Shown: piece by piece, positions 48,177 to 57,642 of the stretch
Numbering within the stretch: position 1 is the stretch's first letter
Layout: each line of letters opens with the position of its first letter
DNA from: a virus
IMG/VR virus record: IMGVR_UViG_3300028034_000003
Location: 1-60,475 of that record
DNA: 60,475 nt
Reading direction: 5' to 3' (one strand)
Notes under the pieces: model-generated
Seen by the model: only the letters and a program-made list of their open reading frames with translations
Told to the model about the DNA's origin: nothing
The model's database searches: none
Translations under genes and position numbers: made by a program

Positions 48177-48439
48177 TAATTTTCTCCTCCTCGTTTTAAC
48201 ATTTTGAAATTATCACAATCTTCTTTACATTCTCCATCATAGTAATATATACACACATCCTTTGCACTATCAAAAAATGCGCATTCAGTGCATTGCCCGG
48301 CAACTTTTCTGAATTTCCAGACGTTAACCAGTGCTGTTAGTAGCATTACTGCTAAGAACAATGTGCCTATGATTGGAAAAAAGATACTTAGTATAAAAAC
48401 TATACCTACTATTATTGCTGTAAACATATCATCATTCAT
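48176..48439 (-). CDS. Membrane protein with Cys-rich tail (87 aa)
   Basis: Two membrane helices (MFTAIIVGIVFILSIFFPII and LFLAVMLLTALVNVW) are followed by a Cys cluster (CTECAFFDSAKDVC... ECKEDCDNF). Start at 48439 behind CCGGAGGG. Function unknown. Confidence 0.55.
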   Translation of the reverse strand: MNDDMFTAIIVGIVFILSIFFPIIGTLFLAVMLLTALVNVWKFRKVAGQCTECAFFDSAKDVCIYYYDGECKEDCDNFKMLKRGGEN

Positions 48440-48440
48440 A

Positions 48441-48758
48441 TCATACCCTCCGGGGTTCAAAACTATTCATTCTCTCTTTACGGGCTTCTGCCAATTTGTA
48501 TGCAGCACTCTTGTTATCCTCACGTTCAAGCATTTCATGCACATACATGCATTTATTGGCAAGTTTTACCATCTCATTTTTTATTATCTGAGGATTTGCC
48601 CCAGAAATAGCATCCTGTACATTGGCTGCCCATTCTTCCCATGCTTCACTCAATGTGGCATCATGCAGCATATGATAACCTTTCTTTGCGCCCAACTTAT
48701 CATGTTCGGCTCGCATGTTGCTTAAAAATACATCAAAAGAATTATATTCATCTTTCAT
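48441..48758 (-). CDS. Hypothetical helical protein (105 aa)
   Basis: SEAWEEWAANVQDAISGANP and VKLANKCMYVHEMLERE recall phage proteins that resemble MazG-like helical bundles, but no catalytic motif is evident. AGGTAAAGAAATG start context. Not assigned. Confidence 0.45.
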   Translation of the reverse strand: MKDEYNSFDVFLSNMRAEHDKLGAKKGYHMLHDATLSEAWEEWAANVQDAISGANPQIIKNEMVKLANKCMYVHEMLEREDNKSAAYKLAEARKERMNSFEPRRV

Positions 48759-49084
48759 TTCTTTACCTCCTTAGCCAAATCTTCCATGAACTTATTATGT
48801 TCTCTTACAAGTTCCATAAATTCACTAAATGTGGGCTCATGCTCTTTCTTCACCTTTTTATTTATCTTTTTAGTAAATAAAATTTTATCCAGAGTTTTTA
48901 AAATTCCTTCAGGTGTATTAGAGCAGAATTTTTGTAAACTGTAATTTGATTTATCCTTAGAGTCTTTAATACCTATAGTGGCGCTCAATGTATCAACATA
49001 AACTTCTACCCTTGGGTAATCTTTAGATGTTAAAGGAATGACACATACAGGTTTTTTCGGCTCTTTATTCTTTTTAGGGGGCAT
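48755..49084 (-). CDS. Hypothetical basic protein (109 aa)
   Basis: Lys-rich ends (MPPKKNKEPKK... KKINKKVKKEHE) around a small beta-like core. Overlaps both neighbours by a few bases, so translation is coupled. Not recognised. Confidence 0.45.
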   Translation of the reverse strand: MPPKKNKEPKKPVCVIPLTSKDYPRVEVYVDTLSATIGIKDSKDKSNYSLQKFCSNTPEGILKTLDKILFTKKINKKVKKEHEPTFSEFMELVREHNKFMEDLAKEVKK

Positions 49085-49452
49085 TATTTAGCCGCCCTAA
49101 TAGTTGTATTGGTTACTTCACTGTACATTTCCTCGCCCTTTATTTCCTCTGGAAGAATGCCTGCATCAACAAGCCCATTAACCTTTTTACGATCAAGACT
49201 CATCACATCACCCCGAAGTTTTTCGGGTATCATTTGGATTACAACATTTTCATCACGGTACTTTCTGAATCTGTGCTGCTTTTTGATAGACACATTATAC
49301 CGTCCAGCATTAAGTTCAGTGATTCTTTGTTCATCACAGATTGTTTCGAGTTCACTCTTAGCCTTCTTGTATGCTGCGTCTGCTGCATCCCTTGCGGCTT
49401 TAAGTCTTGCACATCTATATGCGAGTTCTTCTAATGATTCTTTTGTTTCCAT
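49084..49452 (-). CDS. Hypothetical coiled-coil protein (122 aa)
   Basis: N-terminal Ala/Lys/Glu helix (CARLKAARDAADAAYKKAKS) and a basic centre (YNVSIKKQHRFRKYRDENVV). The arrangement recalls phage Gp157/Gam-like proteins, but this is weak. First gene of its unit, with AAGGAGGAAT. Confidence 0.4.
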   Translation of the reverse strand: METKESLEELAYRCARLKAARDAADAAYKKAKSELETICDEQRITELNAGRYNVSIKKQHRFRKYRDENVVIQMIPEKLRGDVMSLDRKKVNGLVDAGILPEEIKGEEMYSEVTNTTIRAAK

Positions 49453-49472
49453 AATATTCCTCCTTTGTTATG

Positions 49473-49512
49473 TTAGTATTCTCTATATAGGTTTAAGACT
49501 ATATAAAGGTTT
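49473..49512 (-). promoter_or_regulatory. Tandem archaeal TATA boxes
   Basis: Two boxes: minus AGAAACCTTTATATAGTC and CTTAAACCTATATAGAG, 20 bp apart, upstream of the 122-aa gene. Confidence 0.55.
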
Positions 49513-49515
49513 CTA

Positions 49516-50136
49516 TTATTGTATGATAAATCCAATTGGTTCACTTTGTTTTTTCGTATAACTACTCCCATGTTTCTCATATCCATGGTGTGTCATGAAT
49601 ATATCTATTGCTTTCTCATCTTTACAATCTAAATATTTAGACAACCAACTAAAATAAACTTTATCTTTGTTCAAAATGGCTGACATAAATTCAGATGATA
49701 TACAATATGTGCCATATGACTCATATTCTAATTTACCATCCCATACAAGATAGTCCAACATGACATTACTATCAGCAGCATATGTGTAATATACGCCTGT
49801 TTTAAGCATATGTATCCATGATGCCTGATTCCATTTAGGCTGAGAAAACAATTTTAAAATTCTTTTAACCAGCCCATCGGCTACATCTGGTTCTCTGGTC
49901 TTAGTAAGTTTGTAAACTTTAGTTGCTAAATTTTTAGAATCTTTCTCAATAAGTTTCTTTATCTCCTCCTCTAAACAAATATTTACCTTTACCACAAATT
50001 CATTATCTTGGCTCTTGCGCACTACAAAAAGGCCTGATGTTAAATCATCTCTGAGATTTTCAAGGCCTTCATTATCTACTATTCCATAGCCACGCACAAG
50101 AATCTGATCTCTTAAAAAGAAAAGGTGAACATCCAT
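49516..50136 (-). CDS. Hypothetical protein (206 aa)
   Basis: Start chosen at 50136 behind GAGGTGGCGC. The mixed alpha/beta product has no motif I know (VKVNICLEEEIKKLIEKDSK... MLDYLVWDGKLEYESYGTY). Last gene of the RNR operon. Confidence 0.5.
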   Translation of the reverse strand: MDVHLFFLRDQILVRGYGIVDNEGLENLRDDLTSGLFVVRKSQDNEFVVKVNICLEEEIKKLIEKDSKNLATKVYKLTKTREPDVADGLVKRILKLFSQPKWNQASWIHMLKTGVYYTYAADSNVMLDYLVWDGKLEYESYGTYCISSEFMSAILNKDKVYFSWLSKYLDCKDEKAIDIFMTHHGYEKHGSSYTKKQSEPIGFIIQ

Positions 50137-50144
50137 GCGCCACC

Positions 50145-50549
50145 TCAGTCTAAAAGGTCTTTGAAATCTGTCCAATTATTGACATCACATTTTAAAATGA
50201 TATAACCAGCAAGATCAACAAAATCATTTTTCCGATGTATTTCAGATTTCTTTATCCTTCGTAATTTATCATCCATTCTATCATTAATCTGATCTTCAGC
50301 ACTTGCATCGCTACATATGTTTATTGGGTCACGGGCAGAATCGTTATATCGAAAATTTTTAACTTTCAAAAAGAATGCTAATTCTTTGCATATAGTATCT
50401 ATTTTATCAGCATTCGGAGCTAATTCTGCTTCTCGTTCTAACTGAGAAAATGGTTCTGGTTTCTTTGTTGGAATTGTAGCACCTATTTCATCCTGTCTAT
50501 TATAAAAGTCTATACGAGCACTGTTATTTGGATTATTCATTTCACACAT
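50145..50549 (-). CDS. DUF1599/Nmad1-like nucleotide-associated protein
   Basis: The C-terminal part NDRMDDKLRRIKKSEIHRKN followed by DFVDLAGYIILK matches the helical family often found with nucleotide-modification genes in phages. An MazG-like fold is expected. The neighbour is a DUF4406 protein. Confidence 0.5.
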   Translation of the reverse strand: MCEMNNPNNSARIDFYNRQDEIGATIPTKKPEPFSQLEREAELAPNADKIDTICKELAFFLKVKNFRYNDSARDPINICSDASAEDQINDRMDDKLRRIKKSEIHRKNDFVDLAGYIILKCDVNNWTDFKDLLD

Positions 50550-50554
50550 TTAAA

Positions 50555-50941
50555 TCACTCTCCCATCATTAAACTTACATATTTGTGAACATCTTCACTT
50601 TTCACACCATTCAAAATATTAGAATATATTATAGGTATATTCTCTGTTCTTGCATACTCCATTTCTATGCATGCACCTTTTGATTTTCTCCAATTATTCA
50701 TCATCAAAATAGCATCACATCTACTCAAGATATTTATATCCTGTTCTAAATATCTTTCATGAGTAAATTCATATTGCTGGTATCCTGCTGTGTTTTTATG
50801 TGGAGTAATCACATCAAAACCATTGCGCATAAGCATTACAGCAATATCTTCAGCCCTTTGAATATTCTCATTTATCTCTTCTTCTGTAGGGGCGGTATAT
50901 GGCCCTGACACATAAATAAGTTTATTCCTGTCTCCTAACAT
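50555..50941 (-). CDS. DUF4406 (deoxyribosyltransferase-like) protein
   Basis: KLIYVSGPYTAPTEEEINEN at the start, then GFDVITPHKN, LEQDINILSRCDAILMMNNW and KGACIEMEYARTENIPI. These are the hallmarks of the DUF4406 branch of the nucleoside 2-deoxyribosyltransferase fold. Likely acts on nucleotides or their derivatives. Overlaps the next gene by 20 nt. Confidence 0.75.
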   Translation of the reverse strand: MLGDRNKLIYVSGPYTAPTEEEINENIQRAEDIAVMLMRNGFDVITPHKNTAGYQQYEFTHERYLEQDINILSRCDAILMMNNWRKSKGACIEMEYARTENIPIIYSNILNGVKSEDVHKYVSLMMGE

Positions 50942-51176
50942 TTAATTCCTCCTTTATTTTTAACATTGTAGGTTCTAACTTCCTTGTTATACCCAAAATA
51001 CAAACTACCCAATACAATATAAACATTGTCATTTGTTCATATGAGCCAATGTAAAAATTGTATCCAATGAGAATTGGATTGGATACAAACCATATTTTAT
51101 TAGCCCACATAGACTCATGTGCAGCCACCATGAGCGCACCGAGGAAGTTCACGAATATGACTATCCACATCAACAT
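50922..51176 (-). CDS. Small membrane protein, PnuC-like in style (84 aa)
   Basis: Two to three membrane helices (MLMWIVIFVNFLGALMVAAH, QMTMFILYWVVCILGITRK) with FVSNPILIGYNFYIGS between, recalling half of a PnuC-type transporter. Context of nucleotide genes agrees weakly. Confidence 0.4.
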   Translation of the reverse strand: MLMWIVIFVNFLGALMVAAHESMWANKIWFVSNPILIGYNFYIGSYEQMTMFILYWVVCILGITRKLEPTMLKIKEELNVRRQE

Positions 51177-51185
51177 TCGAGCACC

Positions 51186-54100
51186 TCAGTCGCACTTAGA
51201 GTAGCCACATACACATGTCACACATCCACCTGAATGCATCATAGGTGCACCACATTCAGGACAAATTGTGCCTTTTTGTATAGGTGGATGTTCATGTATT
51301 TCGTTTAGTGGTATACCATCAATATCTAAATTCGTATTCGTTGATTTGTCGATTTCATTTTGAAATTCAAGTAATTTATTGAGCATTGCATTACCACAGT
51401 TCCCACCTTTACTCAATTTTTTACCTAAAATACGGGCAGCAGTAAATGAATTACATGCATTAATGCCACTGAATGCTTTCTGTATATTTTCAACATTACC
51501 ACCCAATCTAAGCATACCGGACATGGCTACAGCAATATTATCTAATGACCTTTCACATCCACCTTTACCACTACGCTTTATCCAAAAATCAATTATTTTG
51601 TTTTCGGATTTAGAATAACCTATCTGCATCATAATCTGACCACAACCAGTGTAAACTTTGTGAGGATAATATAATGTGTCAGCAGGTTTTTTTGCCCAAT
51701 CTCCACGCTCAAGTGTAGGGTTTGTTGAAATTGTTTCATCATCATCTTTGGTATCTTCTGCTACTGTAAGCACGCCCTCACGCTTGTTACCACTTCTATG
51801 TACAGTAATACCCTTCAATCCATGCTTCCATGCCTCAACATACAAATTGTACACATCATCAATAGTAGCATAGTTTGGCAAATTAACTGTACTTGATATA
51901 GATGAATCTACATATTTCTGGAAAACACCTTGAGTCTTAATTCTATGCATATAATTAATATCAGAGGATGTTACAAAATATTCTGGTAATTGATATTTAC
52001 CATAGGTTTTATTATACCATTCAACTATAGGTACATCAACATCATAATATTTATCCTCACCATGAAGACTTTCTGTTTTGCGCTTGTAATTTAATGCAAA
52101 GTGTGGTTCAATACCACCAGACACTCCAAGCATAGTACTTATAGTTCCATTTGGCGCAATAGATAAAATTGTCGAATTTGCCAATCCATATTCTTTAATA
52201 TATGATTCAGACATAGTGCCTAAACATCTTGCAGCAAATTCTGATTCTAATACTGCATCATAATCTATATCTAGAGCACAATTATTATCTTTTGCATATT
52301 TAGCAGATGCCTGAACAGCGCAATTTATAATGAACTTCATCAAATCTTCGGTCAATTTGTTTGCTCCGTCTGACCCATATGTCAAGCCATGTTTAATAAG
52401 CCAATCAGCATATCCCATAATGCCTAATCCGATTTGCCCCCATTTTCTTGCGGCTTTCTGTTGCTCTTCCAATGGGTGTAATGGAATACCTTCATACAGA
52501 ACATCATTTAATGCATATACAGCAATTGTGACAATACGATCTAATTCTGTGTATGGGATATGATTCATTGATGCACATTCCAATTCTGCTAAATTAATGC
52601 TACCTAATAGACATGCACCACCATCAGGAAGCCCGACTTCGCCGCAAGGATTAGTGGTTTTTATTTTAAAATCTTCTATATGTTCCATCAAATTATAATT
52701 AGCCATTCTATCAATAAATATCATTCCCGGTTCTGACCATTCATGATTATTTTTTGCAATAGTTTTAAGCATTTGATGTGCATTACTATCTTTATAGATC
52801 ATTTCACCTGTATGTCTCTTAAATCTTAGAGGATGGTTATATTTATCGTCATAACTATTTGCCATAAATTCATCTGATGCCTCTACAGATATATTGCATT
52901 TGGTCAATTTATCTGTTTCAGTTTTTACATTGATAAAATCATGAATATCAGGATGTTCTGTACTCAATGAAAGCATTAAAGCGCCTCTACGGCCATCTTG
53001 CCCAATCAATTCAGTGGTTTTGTCATAGAGTTCTGCAAATGAAATTGCCCCACTTGTAAACTTAGCAGCATTATTTATTTTAGCGCCTTTCGGGGCAAGA
53101 TTAGATAATGATGTGCCACATCCTCCACCATAACTGTATGTACGAGCCATCTTTTTAGCAGTCTCATAGATACTTTCTAAATTATCTTCCGGGGGAGTAA
53201 CTACATAACAATTATGACATATCACGCCATTCACTGAGTAACTATGTGAACCTTCTACCGATATATTATATACCATAGTTTCCTGATTTTCCAATATTTC
53301 TACATCATCCACATTTGTGTAAACATCCCCGTCAACGTAGTTATGTCTAGTAATACCCTTATATGCAGCATGCATTATATCATTGACACGGTTATCATCA
53401 TACACCTTGCTCATATCTTTCAAAACCTTATATTTTGAAAATATTACAGGTATAGATATGGATGATGCTGTATAAGTTCTCAATGATGTACTCATGGATT
53501 GTGCAAATCTTTTAGGTGGAGCCACGTTCACACCATTTAAAAACAGTGTTTCTCGCACGTCCTCTAAAAGCGCAGTGTTTTTCATGACCAATTTTACAAT
53601 ACCGCCTTTATTTACACATGCGTCCGCGTCTAGTATACCCATGACCAAATCTTTGCTACCTATAAGCTGTCTAGGGATTCTTTTCGTGGTACATCCAGTT
53701 CCCACGAATTTGGCTATAAATTCTGCAAGTAGGGGATTCTCTAATCTAAGTATTAAGGTATGCTGCTCTTCATTACACCTCACGGATGGTTTTACACCCA
53801 CCATATCTGTAAGAATCTGCACACATCGTTCGCATACATCCTGTTCATTTACAGAATTAAAAACTATCTGGAATATGCTATGGTTGCGCTTACCTCTACG
53901 GCGCGTTGTGCTTCCATCACCAATCCATCTACCTATTAAATACATTACATCCGAGTTAATCTCAATATCGTCCTTTATAGGATTTCCATACTTTACACTA
54001 TTTGCACCATTTCCACCCATGTATGATGTACCACATTTTACATAGCCGTCACCACAGTCGTATATTTTAAATACATCAGTAGTTGTCAGATAATCAGATA

Positions 54101-54650
54101 GACGTATGTTAAATGTGGGTACTTCAAAGTTTTCAATGGTTGGTATTTTTAATTTATGAGAGTTTTGATAATATTTCCTATCCATATGCAGTCCTACCAA
54201 TCTATCTGCACGCACCCATCCATCATCGGTCAGGAACCTATGGTTAGGTGTGCATATCAGATCATCCATGAAGTACCTACCACTCAACTTATACATGTCA
54301 CCAGTATAAGACTTACTCATTGTAGCATTGACACGTTGCCATGTATTGTCATGGGTTATTACATAGTCGCCTTCCACGACATCCTCAATATTAACTCTAC
54401 CTCGTTTAGTAATAACCTTGGTGCCAGCGATAAAGCAGTTTGACATACTCACATTCCTATCTTCAATCCCCCTATTAGCAAGTATCCTGCCTGCAAACAT
54501 GAATTTTTTAGACTTAATCAACTCACGTACTGAATCATCACATGCACTCACTCTATCAAGCCATGCATCAAATGACTCTCCTTCATGGCGATATTTTTTA
54601 TTCCAAATATCTAACCCTATCTGACTATTGAAATACTCTTCTGCTTTCAT
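51186..54650 (-). CDS. Adenosylcobalamin-dependent ribonucleotide reductase with intein
   Basis: The 1154-aa frame is a class II RNR of about 745 aa split by a 409-aa intein after Asn71. RNR landmarks are YSYGGGCGTSLSNLAPKGA, KTTNPCGEVGLPDGGACLLG (active-site Cys and Glu), SIAPNGTISTMLGVSGGIEP and a C-terminal zinc/redox tail CPECGAPMMHSGGCVTC...GYSKC. It reduces ribonucleotides to deoxynucleotides for viral DNA. It is coupled to the 165-aa gene by near-abutment. Confidence 0.88.
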   Translation of the reverse strand: MKAEEYFNSQIGLDIWNKKYRHEGESFDAWLDRVSACDDSVRELIKSKKFMFAGRILANRGIEDRNVSMSNCFIAGTKVITKRGRVNIEDVVEGDYVITHDNTWQRVNATMSKSYTGDMYKLSGRYFMDDLICTPNHRFLTDDGWVRADRLVGLHMDRKYYQNSHKLKIPTIENFEVPTFNIRLSDYLTTTDVFKIYDCGDGYVKCGTSYMGGNGANSVKYGNPIKDDIEINSDVMYLIGRWIGDGSTTRRRGKRNHSIFQIVFNSVNEQDVCERCVQILTDMVGVKPSVRCNEEQHTLILRLENPLLAEFIAKFVGTGCTTKRIPRQLIGSKDLVMGILDADACVNKGGIVKLVMKNTALLEDVRETLFLNGVNVAPPKRFAQSMSTSLRTYTASSISIPVIFSKYKVLKDMSKVYDDNRVNDIMHAAYKGITRHNYVDGDVYTNVDDVEILENQETMVYNISVEGSHSYSVNGVICHNCYVVTPPEDNLESIYETAKKMARTYSYGGGCGTSLSNLAPKGAKINNAAKFTSGAISFAELYDKTTELIGQDGRRGALMLSLSTEHPDIHDFINVKTETDKLTKCNISVEASDEFMANSYDDKYNHPLRFKRHTGEMIYKDSNAHQMLKTIAKNNHEWSEPGMIFIDRMANYNLMEHIEDFKIKTTNPCGEVGLPDGGACLLGSINLAELECASMNHIPYTELDRIVTIAVYALNDVLYEGIPLHPLEEQQKAARKWGQIGLGIMGYADWLIKHGLTYGSDGANKLTEDLMKFIINCAVQASAKYAKDNNCALDIDYDAVLESEFAARCLGTMSESYIKEYGLANSTILSIAPNGTISTMLGVSGGIEPHFALNYKRKTESLHGEDKYYDVDVPIVEWYNKTYGKYQLPEYFVTSSDINYMHRIKTQGVFQKYVDSSISSTVNLPNYATIDDVYNLYVEAWKHGLKGITVHRSGNKREGVLTVAEDTKDDDETISTNPTLERGDWAKKPADTLYYPHKVYTGCGQIMMQIGYSKSENKIIDFWIKRSGKGGCERSLDNIAVAMSGMLRLGGNVENIQKAFSGINACNSFTAARILGKKLSKGGNCGNAMLNKLLEFQNEIDKSTNTNLDIDGIPLNEIHEHPPIQKGTICPECGAPMMHSGGCVTCVCGYSKCD
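53211..54437 (-). other. Intein with LAGLIDADG endonuclease domain
   Basis: Residues 72-480 of the RNR frame start with CFIAGTKVITKRGRVNIEDV (block A), contain TPNHRFLTDDGWVRADRL (block B), YLIGRWIGDGST and LVMGILDADACVNKGG (the two LAGLIDADG helices), and end VEGSHSYSVNGVICHN, with Cys as the next extein residue. Splicing joins MSN to CYVVTPPEDN. The endonuclease looks intact. Confidence 0.88.
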
Positions 54651-55148
54651 TTATTCACCTCTTATTTTCTTCGGAAATTTAAATTTCGCTCCAAGCATTT
54701 CATATCCACCTACTAGATATGCATATGCCTCTTTATTACCTGTATATGACTCAGCAAGGACTACAGTATTCCATGCCTTAGTATCATTTAATGCGCCCTG
54801 CATAAGCCATTGTTGAATGACAACTGGTGGAATTTCTGTGGCAAGTACTGCTTCAATTACATCTTTACGATCATCATCTTTCACTATTTTTTTAGTCAAT
54901 GATACAATATCATCTTTTTCAAATAGTGTTTCCTTGACTACTTTATCTTTCAACTTCGGGCTCACTTTACCTTTATGGACATACAATTTAAAATCAACAT
55001 CAATGTCCGGCAAGGCTTTCTTTTGTGCAGCAGTCAAATCATTAAATGCTACTTTAATTTCAACATCATCGGCAGCATCTACTCCAAATGTTGTTTGCCC
55101 ATTTCTAAATCCTTTCAATATTTCAAAATTTTGTGAACAAATCCACAT
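54651..55148 (-). CDS. Hypothetical protein before RNR (165 aa)
   Basis: Starts MWICSQNFEILKGFRNGQTT. The middle is charged (KVSPKLKDKVVKETLFEKDD) and the end has VIQQWLMQGALNDTKAWNTV. It leads the RNR operon and may serve in nucleotide supply or replication, but I do not recognise it. Confidence 0.5.
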   Translation of the reverse strand: MWICSQNFEILKGFRNGQTTFGVDAADDVEIKVAFNDLTAAQKKALPDIDVDFKLYVHKGKVSPKLKDKVVKETLFEKDDIVSLTKKIVKDDDRKDVIEAVLATEIPPVVIQQWLMQGALNDTKAWNTVVLAESYTGNKEAYAYLVGGYEMLGAKFKFPKKIRGE

Positions 55149-55159
55149 AATTATACCTC

Positions 55160-55197
55160 CTACATCTAATATAGTTTAAACCTATATATAGGTTTCT
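55160..55197 (-). promoter_or_regulatory. Archaeal promoter of the RNR operon
   Basis: Minus AATAGAAACCTATATATAGG; the box is palindromic (AAACCTATATATAGGTTT) and about 35 nt before the 165-aa start. Confidence 0.6.
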
Positions 55198-55199
55198 AT

Positions 55200-57083
55200 T
55201 TACACCATGAATCGTGTAAATGTTTTCTGTGCGTCATCAGTTACATCAGATAAATCTGAGTAAACTCTACTCAAATCAATATCAGCAATAGTGAAATTTT
55301 TTGCCTGATCGAGAGTAGCATATGACACACCTTTGCCTATACCTATACCACGTCTATTCTTAATTAGTTTGTGCTTGCCTTCACCTAACTCTTCAGAAAT
55401 TTTTGACTGTATGCTTGTGGTACTATTATACATTTCTAATGGCTTAACTTTAAATTCAATTGCCGCATTTTCAATATCAGTTTCAATGGCATCTGAAATC
55501 CAGCCATCGATATATGACAATGGAATCTTATGAGACAGATTTGTACTAATATATTCTTTAATATTTTCATTCCATATTTTACGGGCAAGAAATGAACTGT
55601 CTCGGCGCACTATAGAAAGTCCTTTAACTTTTACTTTGTCGTCATCCATGACCATGATATATTTCTTTTTCTTAAATTCGCCATAACCATCACTAAAAAA
55701 TCCCATAAACTTCATGCTATCCTCAATATCAATCTTAAATGAGTCTTGAGGAAATGGATAAATACTTTTGAGATTTGTGATAATTTCGTTTAATTGTTCT
55801 TGAAGTTCATCATCGGTCAGATCATCTGGGCATATAATATACTCACTATCGGTATCTCCATAAAGATGTTCATTTTCAAACTCAATTAATTTATGATGAA
55901 GATAAAGTAAATTAAATCTACATATCTTTGTACAGTCTGCCGCCGTATCTGCATCATATGTCTGTAAAAATTTGGGCGACCCTGAGATACCATAGATAGT
56001 ATTAATAATTATCTTTAGACCTTGTTGAAATTTATTTAGATAATTTAAATTCTCTTTTTCATCTTCAGATAAAATTTCACCATTATTCTTACGTTTTTGA
56101 TAAGATTTAATTTTATTTTTAGCATCCAATCTTAATAAGAATAATTTCTGAATTACTCTTTCACGCACACCCATGCCGCCACGAGTACAATACTCGCCCT
56201 GTAATTCTAATGTATGCCCATCAGGTGTAGTACCACCAGTGTACCTATATTGGCATTCTCCTTCAGTACAGTGCTTACATTTAGTGTACAGATTAGCCTG
56301 CATATACGCATGAGGATATGCAGATGTATAATCTACACATTTAATATTACCTACGGCTTTTTCCTTTGTAGGCTCAAATACATGGCCGCCTTTATAGGTA
56401 TCTAACCCATCATCAATATAAGCGCCATCATAAGTAGGTTGAAGCCCTGACATATGGCAAATTACTTTGTATGTTATTGCGCCCATAGAAGATTTTATGT
56501 AATTCTTTTTGCGCACATCATTTTTGGGCAAAAACAATGCCAATGGCTGATACATTTCTTCAATAAATTCATACAGTTCATTAGTGATTTCTATATCCTG
56601 CCTTAGATAATATTCGATTTCTTCAATCTCATCTTGAGTCATATCCTTATATTCTTTTTTTAGAAGATTATAATCAAAATCCTGAACTTTTCTCGAAAGT
56701 CCAAGGGTCTTACAAACAGCATCAAGGGAATATCCATCTAAAAAATTTGTGCCAAAAGTTGCCTCTCTAGATGTGACAACATCATATAAATCTATATGTT
56801 TACCAGTCAATGATGTTTCATATTTGAATAATTTATTATAATCATTGAGTAATACTGGAATATCATAATTATTGCCATTATATGTGACAATAAAATCTGC
56901 TTTCTTAATTGCTTTTCTAAGTTTATCAAAATCTTTTGCCCATATACAATGAATTTTATCGCTTTGATTGGTCTTTACACCAACTACTCTAGTGACAGCA
57001 GTATCAGTATCAAGACTGGTGGCCTCAATATCTATGATTAATACACGAGATTCATCCAAAATTTTCTGTGTTTTCGTATCCAT
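55200..57083 (-). CDS. Family B DNA polymerase with 3'-5' exonuclease
   Basis: The 627-aa product has Exo I DIEATS (Asp18, Glu20), Exo II YNGNNYDIP (about 68-76), Exo III YYLRQDIEIT (Asp163), polymerase motif A DYTSAYP (251-257), motif B KIIINTIYGISGSP (357-370) and motif C YGDTDS (408-413). It is shorter than cellular PolB (about 780 aa), typical of viral enzymes. A Cys-rich insert (CKHCTEGECQYR) follows motif A. It replicates the viral genome with the PCNA and RFC-like proteins encoded upstream. Confidence 0.93.
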   Translation of the reverse strand: MDTKTQKILDESRVLIIDIEATSLDTDTAVTRVVGVKTNQSDKIHCIWAKDFDKLRKAIKKADFIVTYNGNNYDIPVLLNDYNKLFKYETSLTGKHIDLYDVVTSREATFGTNFLDGYSLDAVCKTLGLSRKVQDFDYNLLKKEYKDMTQDEIEEIEYYLRQDIEITNELYEFIEEMYQPLALFLPKNDVRKKNYIKSSMGAITYKVICHMSGLQPTYDGAYIDDGLDTYKGGHVFEPTKEKAVGNIKCVDYTSAYPHAYMQANLYTKCKHCTEGECQYRYTGGTTPDGHTLELQGEYCTRGGMGVRERVIQKLFLLRLDAKNKIKSYQKRKNNGEILSEDEKENLNYLNKFQQGLKIIINTIYGISGSPKFLQTYDADTAADCTKICRFNLLYLHHKLIEFENEHLYGDTDSEYIICPDDLTDDELQEQLNEIITNLKSIYPFPQDSFKIDIEDSMKFMGFFSDGYGEFKKKKYIMVMDDDKVKVKGLSIVRRDSSFLARKIWNENIKEYISTNLSHKIPLSYIDGWISDAIETDIENAAIEFKVKPLEMYNSTTSIQSKISEELGEGKHKLIKNRRGIGIGKGVSYATLDQAKNFTIADIDLSRVYSDLSDVTDDAQKTFTRFMV

Positions 57084-57642
57084 TAAATTCCTCCCTTTTT
57101 ATTTTTACAAATTCTTCTGCTTTATTCTTAAAACGTTGATTAATGAATGAATACCCTATATTGATGTACAGGTTTATATGCTTATCGTCTGCTACATTAT
57201 GAGTCTCGCACACCTCCTCAATAACTCTTAATATTCCCAACAAAGTTATTGGATAGCCTTGAAACATTTCAAGATATGATACAGTAAATATAAAATTTAT
57301 ATCTTTATATGTATCCATAACTTGAACATTTTTTATCAACATTCCATCAATACTGATATTTGTAGTTAGAGATTTTTGTGTTGCTGCTAAAACACTATAT
57401 TTCAATTTGTTATATAGATATGCGTGACCCGGAATAATAGATGAATTGGCTATAACATCCATTTCATCAAGGGCTATTAGCATATGGTCAAGTTCCATGG
57501 CCAGAAAATCATAGATAGGGTATCCACCCATATCTGTGAGACTTATTGCCACACAATGATTGACCTTTTCATTGCCATCTGTCTGTAGATGAGATGATAC
57601 TTCATTTGTCCAAATTTCTTCTAAAAATCTGAATCTTAACAT
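57052..57642 (-). CDS. Short ThyA-like protein between PCNA and PolB (196 aa)
   Basis: NHCVAISLTDMGGYPIYDFL... IPGHAYLYNKLKYS resembles the RS.D.(G)...N...AHIY section of the larger ThyA-like protein, but I see no PC(W/H) catalytic motif and the N-terminal half is missing. It may be an inactive ThyA derivative or a structural mimic; similarity is weak. Overlaps PolB by 32 nt and PCNA by 7 nt. Confidence 0.35.
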   Translation of the reverse strand: MLRFRFLEEIWTNEVSSHLQTDGNEKVNHCVAISLTDMGGYPIYDFLAMELDHMLIALDEMDVIANSSIIPGHAYLYNKLKYSVLAATQKSLTTNISIDGMLIKNVQVMDTYKDINFIFTVSYLEMFQGYPITLLGILRVIEEVCETHNVADDKHINLYINIGYSFINQRFKNKAEEFVKIKREEFNGYENTENFG

